Assembly (NCBI GenBank): GCA_011042725.1
Contig: DQWD01000213.1
Coordinates: forward strand, 1-37,810
DNA from: Candidatus Aminicenantota bacterium
Lineage (GTDB): Bacteria > Acidobacteriota > Aminicenantia > Aminicenantales > Aminicenantaceae
Direction of reading: 5' to 3'
Length of the DNA stretch: 37,810 nt
Part shown: positions 1 through 8,022 of the stretch, piece by piece
Position numbering within the stretch: the first letter of the stretch is position 1
How the letters are laid out: the number at the start of each line of letters is the position of its first letter
Notes under the pieces: model-generated
The model's database searches: none
Told to the model about the DNA's origin: nothing
Seen by the model: only the letters and a program-made list of their open reading frames with translations
Translations under genes and position numbers: made by a program

Positions 1-1
1 A

Positions 2-376
2 GTCATTGCCTACTCATCTCTTAAAGGCCAGGATATTGATTTAGAATTGGCCGAAGAGGCTTTAAAAGGACTTATCGACTCTGGAAGTAATGTTTTTTCA
101 ATTGAGAAAATTCAAAAAGCTGTAGCTCAACACTACAAGATAAAAATCTCGCAACTTAAATCAAAAAATAACTCTCCCAAAATTGCCTTTCCTCGGCAGG
201 TTGGAATGTATCTAGCCAAGAAACTCACCAATGCCTCTTTACCAGAGATTGGGAGAAAATTTGGTGGAAAACACCATACTACAGTTCTTCATAGCTTGCG
301 AAAAATTGAGAGATTACTCGAAGAAAGTCCTGATTTTCACAGAGAATTGAACAATTTAATCAATCATATCCGATAG
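2..376 (+). CDS. dnaA: Chromosomal replication initiator DnaA, C-terminal part (5' truncated by window edge)
   Basis: This is the 3' end of the initiator ATPase that binds DnaA boxes and opens the origin. The reading frame is open from base 2, before the TTG used by the ORF track, and reads VIAYSSLKGQDIDLELA, which matches the end of the AAA+ lid domain. Domain IV follows: a helix-turn-helix with the family signature IGRKFGGKHHTTVLHSLRKI, close to the usual GGRDHTTVLHA form. The Walker motifs lie outside the window. dnaN follows on the same strand after an AT-rich gap of about 120 bases, the standard dnaA-dnaN arrangement. The identification is secure; only the length is unknown. Confidence 0.96.
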   Translation, partial: VIAYSSLKGQDIDLELAEEALKGLIDSGSNVFSIEKIQKAVAQHYKIKISQLKSKNNSPKIAFPRQVGMYLAKKLTNASLPEIGRKFGGKHHTTVLHSLRKIERLLEESPDFHRELNNLINHIR

Positions 377-500
377 ATAATAAAAAGGATGATGGATATT
401 TTTCACATTTTCATTGATTTTATTATTCTTATTATTTAATCTAATTTAGAAATAACAAAAAAGAAAGAATAAGAATATAATTTAATAAAAGGTGAAAAAA
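377..500. other. AT-rich dnaA-dnaN spacer
   Basis: This gap is very AT-rich, with runs such as TTATTATTCTTATTATTT. It holds a TATAAT hexamer at 476-481 that could be a -10 element for dnaN, but no good -35 lies 16-18 bases upstream. I find no consensus DnaA box (TTATCCACA) here, so it is not supported as the replication origin. The origin may lie upstream of dnaA, outside the window. Confidence 0.4.
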
Positions 501-1598
501 ATGAAGTTCAGAACCGATAAAGATGACATAATTAAGGAACTCCAACTTCTTCAAGGAATTGTGGAGAAGAGAAATACCATGCCCATTCTGGCTAATATTT
601 TGATTAAGACTGGTCAAGATGAAATTGAACTTACGGGGACTGATCTGGAAGTGGGCCTAAAAACAAAAATACCAGCCACGATTGAAACACCAGGTTCCAT
701 AACTGTATCTGGTAAAAAGACATTTGAGATAGTGCGTTCTCTAAGAGAAAATTTAGAGATTTGTTTCCAAGTTGAAAATAAAAACACACTCTTAATTACT
801 TCTGGCTCTAGTGAATTTAAATTAGTTGGGTTACCCGAAGAAGACTATCCTCCAGTTGAAGTTTCTGCCTTTGAAAAAGGATTGGCCTTTCCCTTAAGTG
901 TTTTCCAAAAAATGATTGATCGGGTCTTATTTGCCATTGCTCAGGAGCAACGATACTACTTGAACGGGGCCTTAATGGTTCTACGGAAGAATCAAATTGA
1001 ATTGGTAAGCACCGACGGCTACCGTCTTGCGTATGTCAAGGCTTTGATTGACCAGCTTAATTTAGAAGAAGAAACTAGATGTATTGTTTCTAAAAAGGCT
1101 CTTAATGAGCTCAAGAAGTTTGATGATTCCCAAGTATCCTTTGATTTGGATGAGAGTAATCTATTCTTTAAGGTTGGTCAACGAGTATTGATTAGCCGGA
1201 TCATCGAAGGAAAATTTCCAAACTACGAAGCGGTTATTCCTACTGAGAACCCTAATAAATTGGTTGTTTCTAGAGAAGAGTTACTCCAATCTATCCGCCG
1301 GGTGGCCCTCCTTTCTTCTGATCGAACCAAAGGGGTTAAATTCAAGTTTGCTAAGGATAAAATTACTTTGTTTTCTTCTAATCCAGAAATAGGCGAGGCT
1401 AGGGACGAAGTCTCCTCTGAATATCAGGGAGAAGAATTAGAAATCGGTTTTAACGCCCAATACATCTTGGATTTTCTAACTATTACTCAAAGTGAGAAGG
1501 TTTTTCTAGAACTTAAAGATAGTAAGAATGCGGCCTTAATCAAACCTGAGGAAGAAGATCTAAATTATTTATATGTCCTGATGCCGATGAATATCTAG
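501..1598 (+). CDS. dnaN: DNA polymerase III beta sliding clamp
   Basis: This is the ring-shaped processivity clamp of the replicative polymerase, about 365 residues, the usual length. The start MKFRTDKDDIIKELQ matches the family start, so I choose the ATG at 501 rather than the GTG at 492; AAGGTG lies about seven bases before it. Internal hallmarks include NTMPILANILI, the LVSTDGYRLAY stretch, a central GKFPNYEAVIP and the C-terminal LYVLMPM that forms part of the protein-binding pocket. It follows dnaA and converges with the Rnf operon, whose last gene ends 39 bases away on the other strand. I see no clear terminator in that short gap. Confidence 0.97.
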   Translation: MKFRTDKDDIIKELQLLQGIVEKRNTMPILANILIKTGQDEIELTGTDLEVGLKTKIPATIETPGSITVSGKKTFEIVRSLRENLEICFQVENKNTLLITSGSSEFKLVGLPEEDYPPVEVSAFEKGLAFPLSVFQKMIDRVLFAIAQEQRYYLNGALMVLRKNQIELVSTDGYRLAYVKALIDQLNLEEETRCIVSKKALNELKKFDDSQVSFDLDESNLFFKVGQRVLISRIIEGKFPNYEAVIPTENPNKLVVSREELLQSIRRVALLSSDRTKGVKFKFAKDKITLFSSNPEIGEARDEVSSEYQGEELEIGFNAQYILDFLTITQSEKVFLELKDSKNAALIKPEEEDLNYLYVLMPMNI

Positions 1599-1637
1599 GT
1601 ACTCCATATCCTAAAATTTTCTCACCACAACAAGCTC

Positions 1638-2363
1638 TTAACCAATAATTGTATCTAGGAAGGAATTTTTCCCTTGGATTTCAACTAGAAAGTTACTTGG
1701 GGCACAAATAATTCTTTCTCCAGCGAGCCTAATAGGGGGAGAGGATACACAAATCTTATTTCGACAAGCGGAATCCAGGACAATTAGTTGTCGGTTCTGG
1801 ATGGCTAAAGTCAGCTTTCCTAGAGAGGTTGAGTATCGTCTTTCTGTGTTCATCGAGAGAGGAAGATGCTCAACTAGTTGGCCTCCAATCCAGACAGCGG
1901 CTTTCTCGCCGGGTTGCACCAGGTGTTGATTCATCGAAAATGAAACAATTGTTAATAACGATGAAGAATGATGAGCCATTTTTATCCACAAGGAACGCAA
2001 CTCGTGATGGCGGATATCGATAATTTTTCCTTTGTCAACCAAGGCGAAGGAAGCCAGAGATGGCCGGGTAAGAGTTAGCCCGGTTATCTCTACATCGGGA
2101 TATTGGTTTGCCTTGGTCCACCCTTTCTTCTGAAGAGCAAGGCCTATTTGTTCAGCTCTGGGGTGGGAGGTTGAAAAGCTCATGGCTGGGGGAGAGAATA
2201 AGGATTGTTTATTTATTTTCTCAAGAATAAAAGGCAGGTAGGTTTCTGGTTCATCGCTGAGAAGATAAAGTTGTTTCTGACCGGGATTTTTGAGACCAGA
2301 TAGAGCAAAAGGGGCTAGAGTAGGAGTAAAAACCATTGTTTTTAAAAACTTTCTTCTATCCAT
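1638..2363 (-). CDS. NusG domain II-type protein with twin-arginine-like signal
   Basis: This is a 241-residue protein of unknown function at the 3' end of the Rnf operon. The ATG at 2363 is preferred to the ORF-track start because AAAGGAGT lies just before it and the protein then begins MDRRKFLKTMVF, a twin-arginine-like export signal followed by a short hydrophobic stretch. Residues about 190-235 match the NusG domain II fold found outside true NusG: a Cys-x3-KIC pair (CRNKIC), an AGERIICAP turn and a final VEI strand. The middle section (about 30-185) is not one I recognise. The start overlaps the end of rseC, so translation is probably coupled. It might be a periplasmic accessory of Rnf; that is inference from position. 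Confidence 0.7.
   Translation of the reverse strand: MDRRKFLKTMVFTPTLAPFALSGLKNPGQKQLYLLSDEPETYLPFILEKINKQSLFSPPAMSFSTSHPRAEQIGLALQKKGWTKANQYPDVEITGLTLTRPSLASFALVDKGKIIDIRHHELRSLWIKMAHHSSSLLTIVSFSMNQHLVQPGEKAAVWIGGQLVEHLPLSMNTERRYSTSLGKLTLAIQNRQLIVLDSACRNKICVSSPPIRLAGERIICAPSNFLVEIQGKNSFLDTIIG
1982..1990 (+). other. Single consensus DnaA box inside a coding region
   Basis: The nonamer TTATCCACA occurs here as a perfect match to the standard DnaA box, within the NusG-II-domain gene about 1.6 kb past dnaA. It is isolated: I see no second consensus box nearby. It could titrate DnaA or simply be chance. Confidence 0.3.
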
Positions 2364-2802
2364 TGGCGACTCCTTTAGCCAAAATTTTAACAATTATTGG
2401 CCATAAGATTTCTTGATTTCTCTTGTTTAATTTTATTTTAATCCAAAGAGCCGTGGCTAATAAAGCAATAGTCAAAGTGATAAAGATTATTAGAGAGGGA
2501 GAGAGGGTCCAGAGTAAAGATAACCCATAACCTAATCCTAACCCGAGGATAATCGCGCCAAGCAAGCTCCCAAAAATAAAGATCAAAGTGGATTGATACT
2601 TAGATTCAGGGATTTCTATTTCCACTAAATCACCAACGGAAGCCTTAATTGGGTTCTGAACAGTTAATAACTTTACCCCTGGGCTTGAGGAGGACAAACA
2701 AAGACTTTGGGCCGAACAATGTTCACATTGGGAACTAAGGGAGGTGATTTCCACGGCGGCTATTCCGTCTTTGATATTGACCACGCGCCCTCTATCTCTC
2801 AT
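2356..2802 (-). CDS. rseC: RseC/MucC-family membrane protein (SoxR-reducing system type)
   Basis: This 148-residue protein has the RseC/MucC layout. Its N-terminal beta-rich cytoplasmic section carries CEHCSAQSLC, the cysteine cluster of the family, in place of the usual CGSCxxxxxC. Two transmembrane helices follow at about 72-92 and 98-118. In E. coli, RseC acts with the Rsx (Rnf-homologous) complex to keep SoxR reduced. Here it lies 12 bases after rnfB in the same operon and overlaps the next gene, which supports a role tied to Rnf electron transfer. No soxR is present in the window, so the SoxR part of the role is not shown. Confidence 0.85.
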   Translation of the reverse strand: MRDRGRVVNIKDGIAAVEITSLSSQCEHCSAQSLCLSSSSPGVKLLTVQNPIKASVGDLVEIEIPESKYQSTLIFIFGSLLGAIILGLGLGYGLSLLWTLSPSLIIFITLTIALLATALWIKIKLNKRNQEILWPIIVKILAKGVANG

Positions 2803-2814
2803 TGATTTTTCTTC

Positions 2815-3663
2815 TTACGGGGCAAATGCCTGCTTCTCATTTGTCTTGGCTTGTTCTTCTTCGGAGGCCCGATGAATCCGGCCGATAGCTTTAGTTGGGC
2901 ATTTTTCAATAGCTGGGATTTGCTCGGGTAATATTTTTTTATAGTCAACTATTTTTGCTAAGTTATTTTCTAAAATTATTCCCTCTGGGCAAGCTCGAAC
3001 GCAAATGCCGCAGGCGATACAAGCGTTCTTACACACCTTCCGAGCTAAAGGGCCGCGGTCGAGGGAGCGGCAAAAAACGATGATCTCCTGGTCAACAGGA
3101 TGAAGCTCGATGATATTGCGGGGGCAGGCTTCAACGCATCGTCCACAGGCAGTACATTTGTTTTCGTCGATGCGCGGAAGACCATCATCGCCCATTTCCA
3201 TGGCGTCGAAGAGACAGGCTTGAATGCAATCGCCAAAACCAAGACAGCCATAAGAGCATTGTTTTTGTCCCCCTACTAAATGGGCAGCCCTACAGGTGGT
3301 CACCCCGATGTATTCTCCGCGGTCTTTGGCCGCAGTTTTAGTGCCCCGGCAGTGGAGACGAGCCACTTTTTTAACCAAGGCTTGAGCTTCTTCTCCCAAA
3401 ATAGAGGCTACTTGGGCGGCAACTTGCTCTCCTCCTACCGGACAGCCATTGGTGGGAGCATCTCCCTTGACGACAGCTTCGGCAAAAGCCCGGCACCCAG
3501 AATAACCGCAAGCGCCACAATTTGCCTGAGGCAAGATATCAGCTATAGCCACCACTCGCGGGTCTTCTTCAACCCGAAGTTTTTTATAGGCAAACACAAG
3601 GCCGAGGGAAAAAAACAGGCCTAGTAAACCCATAGTTAGGATTGGTACAAGCACATCCATCAT
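2815..3663 (-). CDS. rnfB: Rnf complex iron-sulfur subunit RnfB
   Basis: This is the ferredoxin-side subunit of the Rnf complex, which couples ferredoxin oxidation to NAD reduction and ion export. The protein has 282 residues. An N-terminal membrane anchor (about 4-25) is followed by the Fe-S domain CGACGYSGC with a fourth Cys in NGCPVGG (Cys49, 52, 57, 74). Three further four-cysteine sets follow: CSYGCLGFGDCIQAC (136-150), CTACGRCVEAC (170-180) and CKNACIACGICVRAC (211-225), with CP pairs after them. This is the long, multi-cluster type seen in anaerobes. The start overlaps the rnfA stop (ATGA), and rseC follows after 12 bases. The acidic and lysine-rich tail is not conserved as far as I know. 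Confidence 0.96.
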   Translation of the reverse strand: MMDVLVPILTMGLLGLFFSLGLVFAYKKLRVEEDPRVVAIADILPQANCGACGYSGCRAFAEAVVKGDAPTNGCPVGGEQVAAQVASILGEEAQALVKKVARLHCRGTKTAAKDRGEYIGVTTCRAAHLVGGQKQCSYGCLGFGDCIQACLFDAMEMGDDGLPRIDENKCTACGRCVEACPRNIIELHPVDQEIIVFCRSLDRGPLARKVCKNACIACGICVRACPEGIILENNLAKIVDYKKILPEQIPAIEKCPTKAIGRIHRASEEEQAKTNEKQAFAP

Positions 3664-4235
3664 TTGATCATCCCCGAAAAACCAAAGAAGCCAAGAGCCA
3701 TGATACCGGCAACAATCAGGGCAATGCCAGCCCCTTTTAATGGCTCAGGCACATCGGCCAGGTCTAGTTGTTCCCTGATTCCGGCCATGAGCACAATGGC
3801 CAGAGTAAAGCCTACGCCTGAACCCACTCCAAAAATTACGGTTTCCACAAAATTATAATTTTTCAAAGCCGCCAAGAGAGCCAGGCCCATGATGGCGCAA
3901 TTGGTAGTAATTAACGGCAGATAGATTCCCAAGGCCTGATAAAGAGGGGGGCTACTTTTGCGGATAAACATTTCAACCAGCTGAACCAGGGAAGCAATAA
4001 TCAGGATAAAAGATACTATTTGCAAGTATTCAAGGTTAAAGGGAATTAAAATCCAATGGTTAATGATCCAGGAAACAATAGCAGTGATGGTCATCACAAA
4101 GGTTACGGCTAATCCCATCGATACCGCGGAATCAATTTTCTTGCTGACGCCTAAAAAGGGACAAATACCTAAAAAATAGTGGAGGACAAAATTATTAATT
4201 AATATGGCTGAAATAAAAATTGCCAATAATTCCAC
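3660..4235 (-). CDS. rnfA: Rnf complex membrane subunit RnfA
   Basis: This is an integral membrane subunit of Rnf with six predicted helices in 191 residues, the typical length. Family hallmarks are NNFVLHYFLGICPFLGVSKK near the N-terminus and NCAIMGLALLAAL in the middle; in homologues these two cysteine motifs, paired with those of RnfE, hold a membrane-embedded Fe-S cluster. The start codon is GTG at 4235, supported by AAAGGAG nine bases upstream. rnfE ends only two bases before, and rnfB overlaps its stop, so the genes are tightly packed in one message. Confidence 0.95.
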   Translation of the reverse strand: MELLAIFISAILINNFVLHYFLGICPFLGVSKKIDSAVSMGLAVTFVMTITAIVSWIINHWILIPFNLEYLQIVSFILIIASLVQLVEMFIRKSSPPLYQALGIYLPLITTNCAIMGLALLAALKNYNFVETVIFGVGSGVGFTLAIVLMAGIREQLDLADVPEPLKGAGIALIVAGIMALGFFGFSGMIK

Positions 4236-4237
4236 TC

Positions 4238-4849
4238 TTATTTGCTCCTTTGGAGTTTTTGGTCAATTAAGATGATGATGCCGAGTAAGATGCCGAGGGT
4301 TAAGAAAGCTCCAGGAGGAAGAATCATAATTATCCAAGGTTCAAACCAAGAACCAAGCACTTGATGTCCCAACCAAGTTCCGGCTCCGAGAATCTCGCGG
4401 ATAGAACTTAGCACCAAAAGGGCTAACGTAAAACCCAGGCTCATGCCGAAGGCATCGATTAAAGATCGACCCACGGAATTTTTAGAAGAAAAGGCTTCCT
4501 GGCGCCCTAAGATAATGCAATTGACCACTATCAGGGGGATGTAAGGCCCCAGATTTTTAGAGATGGGAGGAAAAAAGGCAGCTAGAAAGCGGTCGGCCAT
4601 GGTGACAAAAGAGGCGATAACGACAATGTAACTGGCAATCCTGACTTGGCTAGGGATTAGCTTTTTAATGGAAGCCACGACCAGCGAGCTGAAGATGAGG
4701 ACAAAAGAAGTAGCGAGGCTCATCGCGATGCCGTTGATGACCGCGTTGGTCACGGCCAAAGTTGGGCACATTCCCAGGAGTTGTCGAAAAATAGGATTCT
4801 CTCCCCAAAGACCCTTGGTAAATTCCTGGCTAAGAGGTTTACTGGCCAT
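4238..4849 (-). CDS. rnfE: Rnf complex membrane subunit RnfE
   Basis: This is the second of the paired six-helix membrane subunits, homologous to RnfA and inserted with the opposite topology. The protein has 203 residues. It starts with a short cytosolic segment (FTKGLWGENPIFRQLLGMCP), which is typical for RnfE, and carries the cysteine motifs GMCPTLAVTNA and NCIILGRQEAF expected to contribute to the shared Fe-S site. The start overlaps the end of rnfG by 11 bases, with GAGGAG just upstream. Position in the order C-D-G-E-A-B is the common one. Confidence 0.95.
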   Translation of the reverse strand: MASKPLSQEFTKGLWGENPIFRQLLGMCPTLAVTNAVINGIAMSLATSFVLIFSSLVVASIKKLIPSQVRIASYIVVIASFVTMADRFLAAFFPPISKNLGPYIPLIVVNCIILGRQEAFSSKNSVGRSLIDAFGMSLGFTLALLVLSSIREILGAGTWLGHQVLGSWFEPWIIMILPPGAFLTLGILLGIIILIDQKLQRSK

Positions 4850-5441
4850 TATTCTCCTCGATTTGAATTGTTCCCGCTTGTATTAATGATCTTAATTTAG
4901 CTAAACTGGCGTTAACGGTAGCAAGGACGGCCTCGGACGAGATGGTCGCTCCGGTGATGGCATTCACCTCGGAAGCTCCTAATTCTTCTTGGGCAACCGG
5001 TGGTTTTTTCAACATCAAAGGATGGGAACAATCTTTATTTTCCCAATATTTTAGAAAAGCCTCCTTATCGGTAATTTTGGCCCCTAGGCCCGGGGTTTCC
5101 TTTTGGTCGAGAATAGTTAGCCGAAAGATTTTATTAATTTCGGCATCGGTGCCAAACATGAGCACAATTTTATCTTGAAAGCCTGTTCCGGCGGTATAGA
5201 TGGCAAAACCTTGGATTTGACCTTGGTCGTTCCGGGTAGTATAAACAGTGAAATCTTTTTCTTCATAAATTTTTGTATTAGTTTTGGCGCCGGGGACAAC
5301 TGTAATTATGGCTTCTTCGATTTCCCGGAGGCGATTAGCTTCAATGCGGGCTCGGGTGAGGATTCCGACCGTCGACAAGAGCCCTCCGGAGATAATTCCC
5401 ACGGCGGTTAAAACGATAACCATTCGGGAAGAAAGGCTCAT
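4839..5441 (-). CDS. rnfG: Rnf complex FMN-binding subunit RnfG
   Basis: RnfG is anchored by one N-terminal helix (about 7-28) and carries a covalently attached FMN on the outer face of the membrane. The FMN-binding domain shows ETPGLGAKI (115-123) and the attachment motif AITGATISS, in which Thr166 is the predicted flavinylated residue. The length of 200 residues is normal. A strong site, AAGGAGG, lies 9 bases before the ATG, and the start overlaps the rnfD stop. Attachment of FMN needs an ApbE-type flavin transferase; no apbE is present in this window, so it must be encoded elsewhere. Confidence 0.95.
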   Translation of the reverse strand: MSLSSRMVIVLTAVGIISGGLLSTVGILTRARIEANRLREIEEAIITVVPGAKTNTKIYEEKDFTVYTTRNDQGQIQGFAIYTAGTGFQDKIVLMFGTDAEINKIFRLTILDQKETPGLGAKITDKEAFLKYWENKDCSHPLMLKKPPVAQEELGASEVNAITGATISSEAVLATVNASLAKLRSLIQAGTIQIEENNGQ

Positions 5442-6415
5442 TTCTTGGCCCTCCTTTCCCCAAGAAGGCGAGGACGAGTTGAGCGGTTGAGGAGAGGTAC
5501 TACCGTATTCATCAGTAAAATAGAATACATTACTCCTTCAGGGTATCCACCAAAGAGACGGATTAATCCTACCAAGAAACCAATCCCCAAAGCATAAATA
5601 ATTGTTCCTCGCGGGGTTATGGGCGAAGTAACCATATCTGTGGCCATAAAGAAGGCGCCGATAATCAGCCCTCCGGAAAGCAAGTGAAATAGAGGAGAAG
5701 CATATTTATCGGGCCGAGCCAACCAAAAGATCCCGGTGAAGACACTTAAAGATAAAATGATACCGGCCGGGATTTTCCAGTCGATGGTTTTCCGGGCCAC
5801 AAGATAAAGAGCTCCGATTAATAAGGCCAGAGCCGATGTTTCCCCAAGGCAGCCACCAGTATTCCCCCAGAAAAGATCTTTAAGGGGAGTCAAAGTATGT
5901 TGGGCAACAGCATTCTGAAACTTAAGATTTCCTAAGGGGGTGGCATAAGTAGCGGTGTTGATTATTTTGGTTACAGGGGGAATCCAGGTCGTCATGGCCA
6001 CCGGGAAGGCCGTTTGGAGAAAGGCTCTTCCAACCAAGGCTGGATTGAAAATGTTGTGTCCCAGCCCACCAAAAACTTGCTTTCCTAGGGCAATGGCGAC
6101 CACCGCTCCGATAACCGCTTGGTCGAGGCGCAATGAAGGAGGCAGGGTCATCGCTAGCAAGAGACCAGTAATGACGGCTGAGCCATCCAAAAGAGTGGAC
6201 AACGGTTTTTTTCGGGCCGCAAGAAAAACGGCTTCGGTGAGGATGGCTCCAGCTAAGCAGGCGAGGTAAAGAACAACAGCTCGCCAGCGGAAGAAGTAAA
6301 CAGAAGCCGCCACCGCGGGAAGAAGACTAATGATGACGGACAACATAATTTTTGGCACAGAATCAGGATGGCGAAGGTGAGGCGAGGATTTAATGATAAA
6401 AGTAGTTTCGGCCAT
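5438..6415 (-). CDS. rnfD: Rnf complex membrane subunit RnfD
   Basis: This is the large membrane subunit of Rnf, 325 residues with about nine hydrophobic helices, homologous to NqrB. Seen in the sequence are SSPHLRHPDSVPKIML at the N-terminus, the conserved GKQVFGGLGHNIFNPALVGRAF block (111-132), and TYATPLGN, where Thr159 is the likely covalent FMN site. The GYPEGVMYSILLMN motif near the C-terminus is also typical. The start codon overlaps the rnfC stop (TAATG), and the end overlaps rnfG. RnfD is thought to form part of the ion path and electron relay with RnfG. Confidence 0.96.
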   Translation of the reverse strand: MAETTFIIKSSPHLRHPDSVPKIMLSVIISLLPAVAASVYFFRWRAVVLYLACLAGAILTEAVFLAARKKPLSTLLDGSAVITGLLLAMTLPPSLRLDQAVIGAVVAIALGKQVFGGLGHNIFNPALVGRAFLQTAFPVAMTTWIPPVTKIINTATYATPLGNLKFQNAVAQHTLTPLKDLFWGNTGGCLGETSALALLIGALYLVARKTIDWKIPAGIILSLSVFTGIFWLARPDKYASPLFHLLSGGLIIGAFFMATDMVTSPITPRGTIIYALGIGFLVGLIRLFGGYPEGVMYSILLMNTVVPLLNRSTRPRLLGERRAKK

Positions 6416-7737
6416 TAGACTGTCTTCCGTTTTAAAGCGCTAATCGTGGCTTTGCCCAATCTTATCCACTGCACCAGAGGGATTGCCGCGGGACAAGAAT
6501 ATTGACAACAGCCACATTCCACACAGTCGAGAACTCCCCAAGCTTCAGCTTCATCCCAAAAGCCGAACTGAATGTATTTCGCCAGCTGAGTTGGTGTTAG
6601 TCCCATCGGACAATGCTCAACACAGCGGCCACAGCGGATACAATCGAAAACCTGGCTGGCCGGGGGAAGAGACCAAGCCAAGAGCCCCGAAGTCCCTTTA
6701 ATAATCGGGGCCTCGAGATTCCACTGGGTAATCCCCATCATCGGTCCACCCATGATGAGGCAATTGACGCCCTCTTTTAGTCCTCCACAAAAATCAATGA
6801 CTGTCTGCAAAGGAGTGCCGATGCGGACTAATAGGTTTTTTGGTTCAGGGATGCCCGAACCAGAGACGGTGATTACTCGCTGATAAAGAGGGCGCCCAAA
6901 CCGGACGGCTTCCCAGATGGCTTTAGTCGTGCCGACATTTTGAACCACGACCCCGACATCAAAAGGTAGGCCCCCTCGGGGGACCTCTCTTTTCAGGAGG
7001 GCTAAAATGAGGTTTTTTTCTGCTCCTTGGGGATATTTTGTTGTCAATACTTCGACGAAAATATGCTTTTCCTGAATTTTGGACGCTAAAAGTTCAGCTG
7101 CGTCCTCCTTGTTATCCTCGACACTAATAATAATTTGCTTGGCGTTGGTGGCGAGACGGATGAGTTCAGCCCCAGAGATGATTTCTTCGGGATATTCTTT
7201 CATTAAACGATAATCGGAGGTTAGGAAAGGCTCGCATTCACACCCATTAATAATGATGGTATCAATAGGCTTATCCGCTGGAGGCGCCAGTTTTACAGCC
7301 GTGGGAAAAGCCGCGCCCCCTAGACCGACAATCCCCGCTTCTTTGACGCGGCGAATAATTTCCTCAGGGGAAAGGGAGAAAGGGTCGGGGATTTCCTCTT
7401 CATCGGAGGAGGAATCCTGTCCATCATTGGCAATCGTTACGGCGAGAACTGGTTTGCCGAGAGGATGAGGATGTCCATCGACAGCGAGGACTTTACCGGA
7501 GACACTAGCGTGGACGTCAGCCGAGAAAAGAGCAGGTGCTTTGCCGATTTTCTGGCCCCGAAGAATTGTATCTCCTTTTTTAACTAAAGGTTGAGCGGGC
7601 TGACCGAAATGTTGATGGAGAGGGATATAAACTTTTTCTGGAGGCGGAAGGACTTCAATTGCTTTGTCGGCAGTCCATTCCTTCCCCCCGGGGGGGTGAA
7701 TCCCACGGGGAAAAGTCTTTTTCTTCATCTTCATCAT
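6415..7737 (-). CDS. rnfC: Rnf complex NADH-binding subunit RnfC
   Basis: RnfC is the cytoplasmic subunit that exchanges electrons with NAD(H), and it is the first gene of the operon. Its 440 residues begin with FPRGIHPPGGKEWT, a family hallmark. A Rossmann-type nucleotide/FMN region contains GIVGLGGAAFPTAVKL (135-150) and INGCECEPFLTSDYRLM (163-179). Two 4Fe-4S sets close the protein: CIRCGRCVEHCP (366-377) and CVECGCCQYSCP (405-416). The start is ambiguous because ATG occurs at residues 1, 2 and 4, and none has a strong ribosome binding site. A good promoter lies 45-80 bases upstream. The long C-terminal repeat found in E. coli RsxC is absent, as in other anaerobes. Confidence 0.96.
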   Translation of the reverse strand: MMKMKKKTFPRGIHPPGGKEWTADKAIEVLPPPEKVYIPLHQHFGQPAQPLVKKGDTILRGQKIGKAPALFSADVHASVSGKVLAVDGHPHPLGKPVLAVTIANDGQDSSSDEEEIPDPFSLSPEEIIRRVKEAGIVGLGGAAFPTAVKLAPPADKPIDTIIINGCECEPFLTSDYRLMKEYPEEIISGAELIRLATNAKQIIISVEDNKEDAAELLASKIQEKHIFVEVLTTKYPQGAEKNLILALLKREVPRGGLPFDVGVVVQNVGTTKAIWEAVRFGRPLYQRVITVSGSGIPEPKNLLVRIGTPLQTVIDFCGGLKEGVNCLIMGGPMMGITQWNLEAPIIKGTSGLLAWSLPPASQVFDCIRCGRCVEHCPMGLTPTQLAKYIQFGFWDEAEAWGVLDCVECGCCQYSCPAAIPLVQWIRLGKATISALKRKTV

Positions 7738-7788
7738 CGAAAGTTATTATTATTTAAGAATAATGAATAGCTGAAAAATAGAAGATTA

Positions 7789-7817
7789 AGTTTAGACGCC
7801 GAGTGGAGTTTTGTCAA
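7789..7817 (-). promoter_or_regulatory. sigma70-type promoter of the rnf operon
   Basis: Read on the minus strand, TTGACA (7817-7812) is followed after exactly 17 bases by TAAACT (7794-7789). The -35 is perfect and the -10 matches four of six positions, including the key first A and last T. Transcription would start near 7782, giving a leader of about 45 bases before rnfC. It faces away from the GNAT-like gene. Confidence 0.65.
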
Positions 7818-8022
7818 GTAGATTTCCAAGGAGGCGCCTTCTATATTTTTATTGATTTGGTCTCGGCAACTAGCCAGGCAAGCGTCCAGAGAAAAAGCTA
7901 AATCTTAGGTCATGACTGGGGGGTTTTTGTCTAGCTCTTTTGGCCTTTTGGGGGATCTTCCAAGAAGAATGAAAAGATAAGTTGATTTTTTTTATTGTTT
8001 GGACTATCTTTATCGGAAGCTC

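Noticed and set aside
377-500. Replication origin in the dnaA-dnaN spacer
   Set aside because: It is AT-rich, but I find no consensus DnaA box in it.
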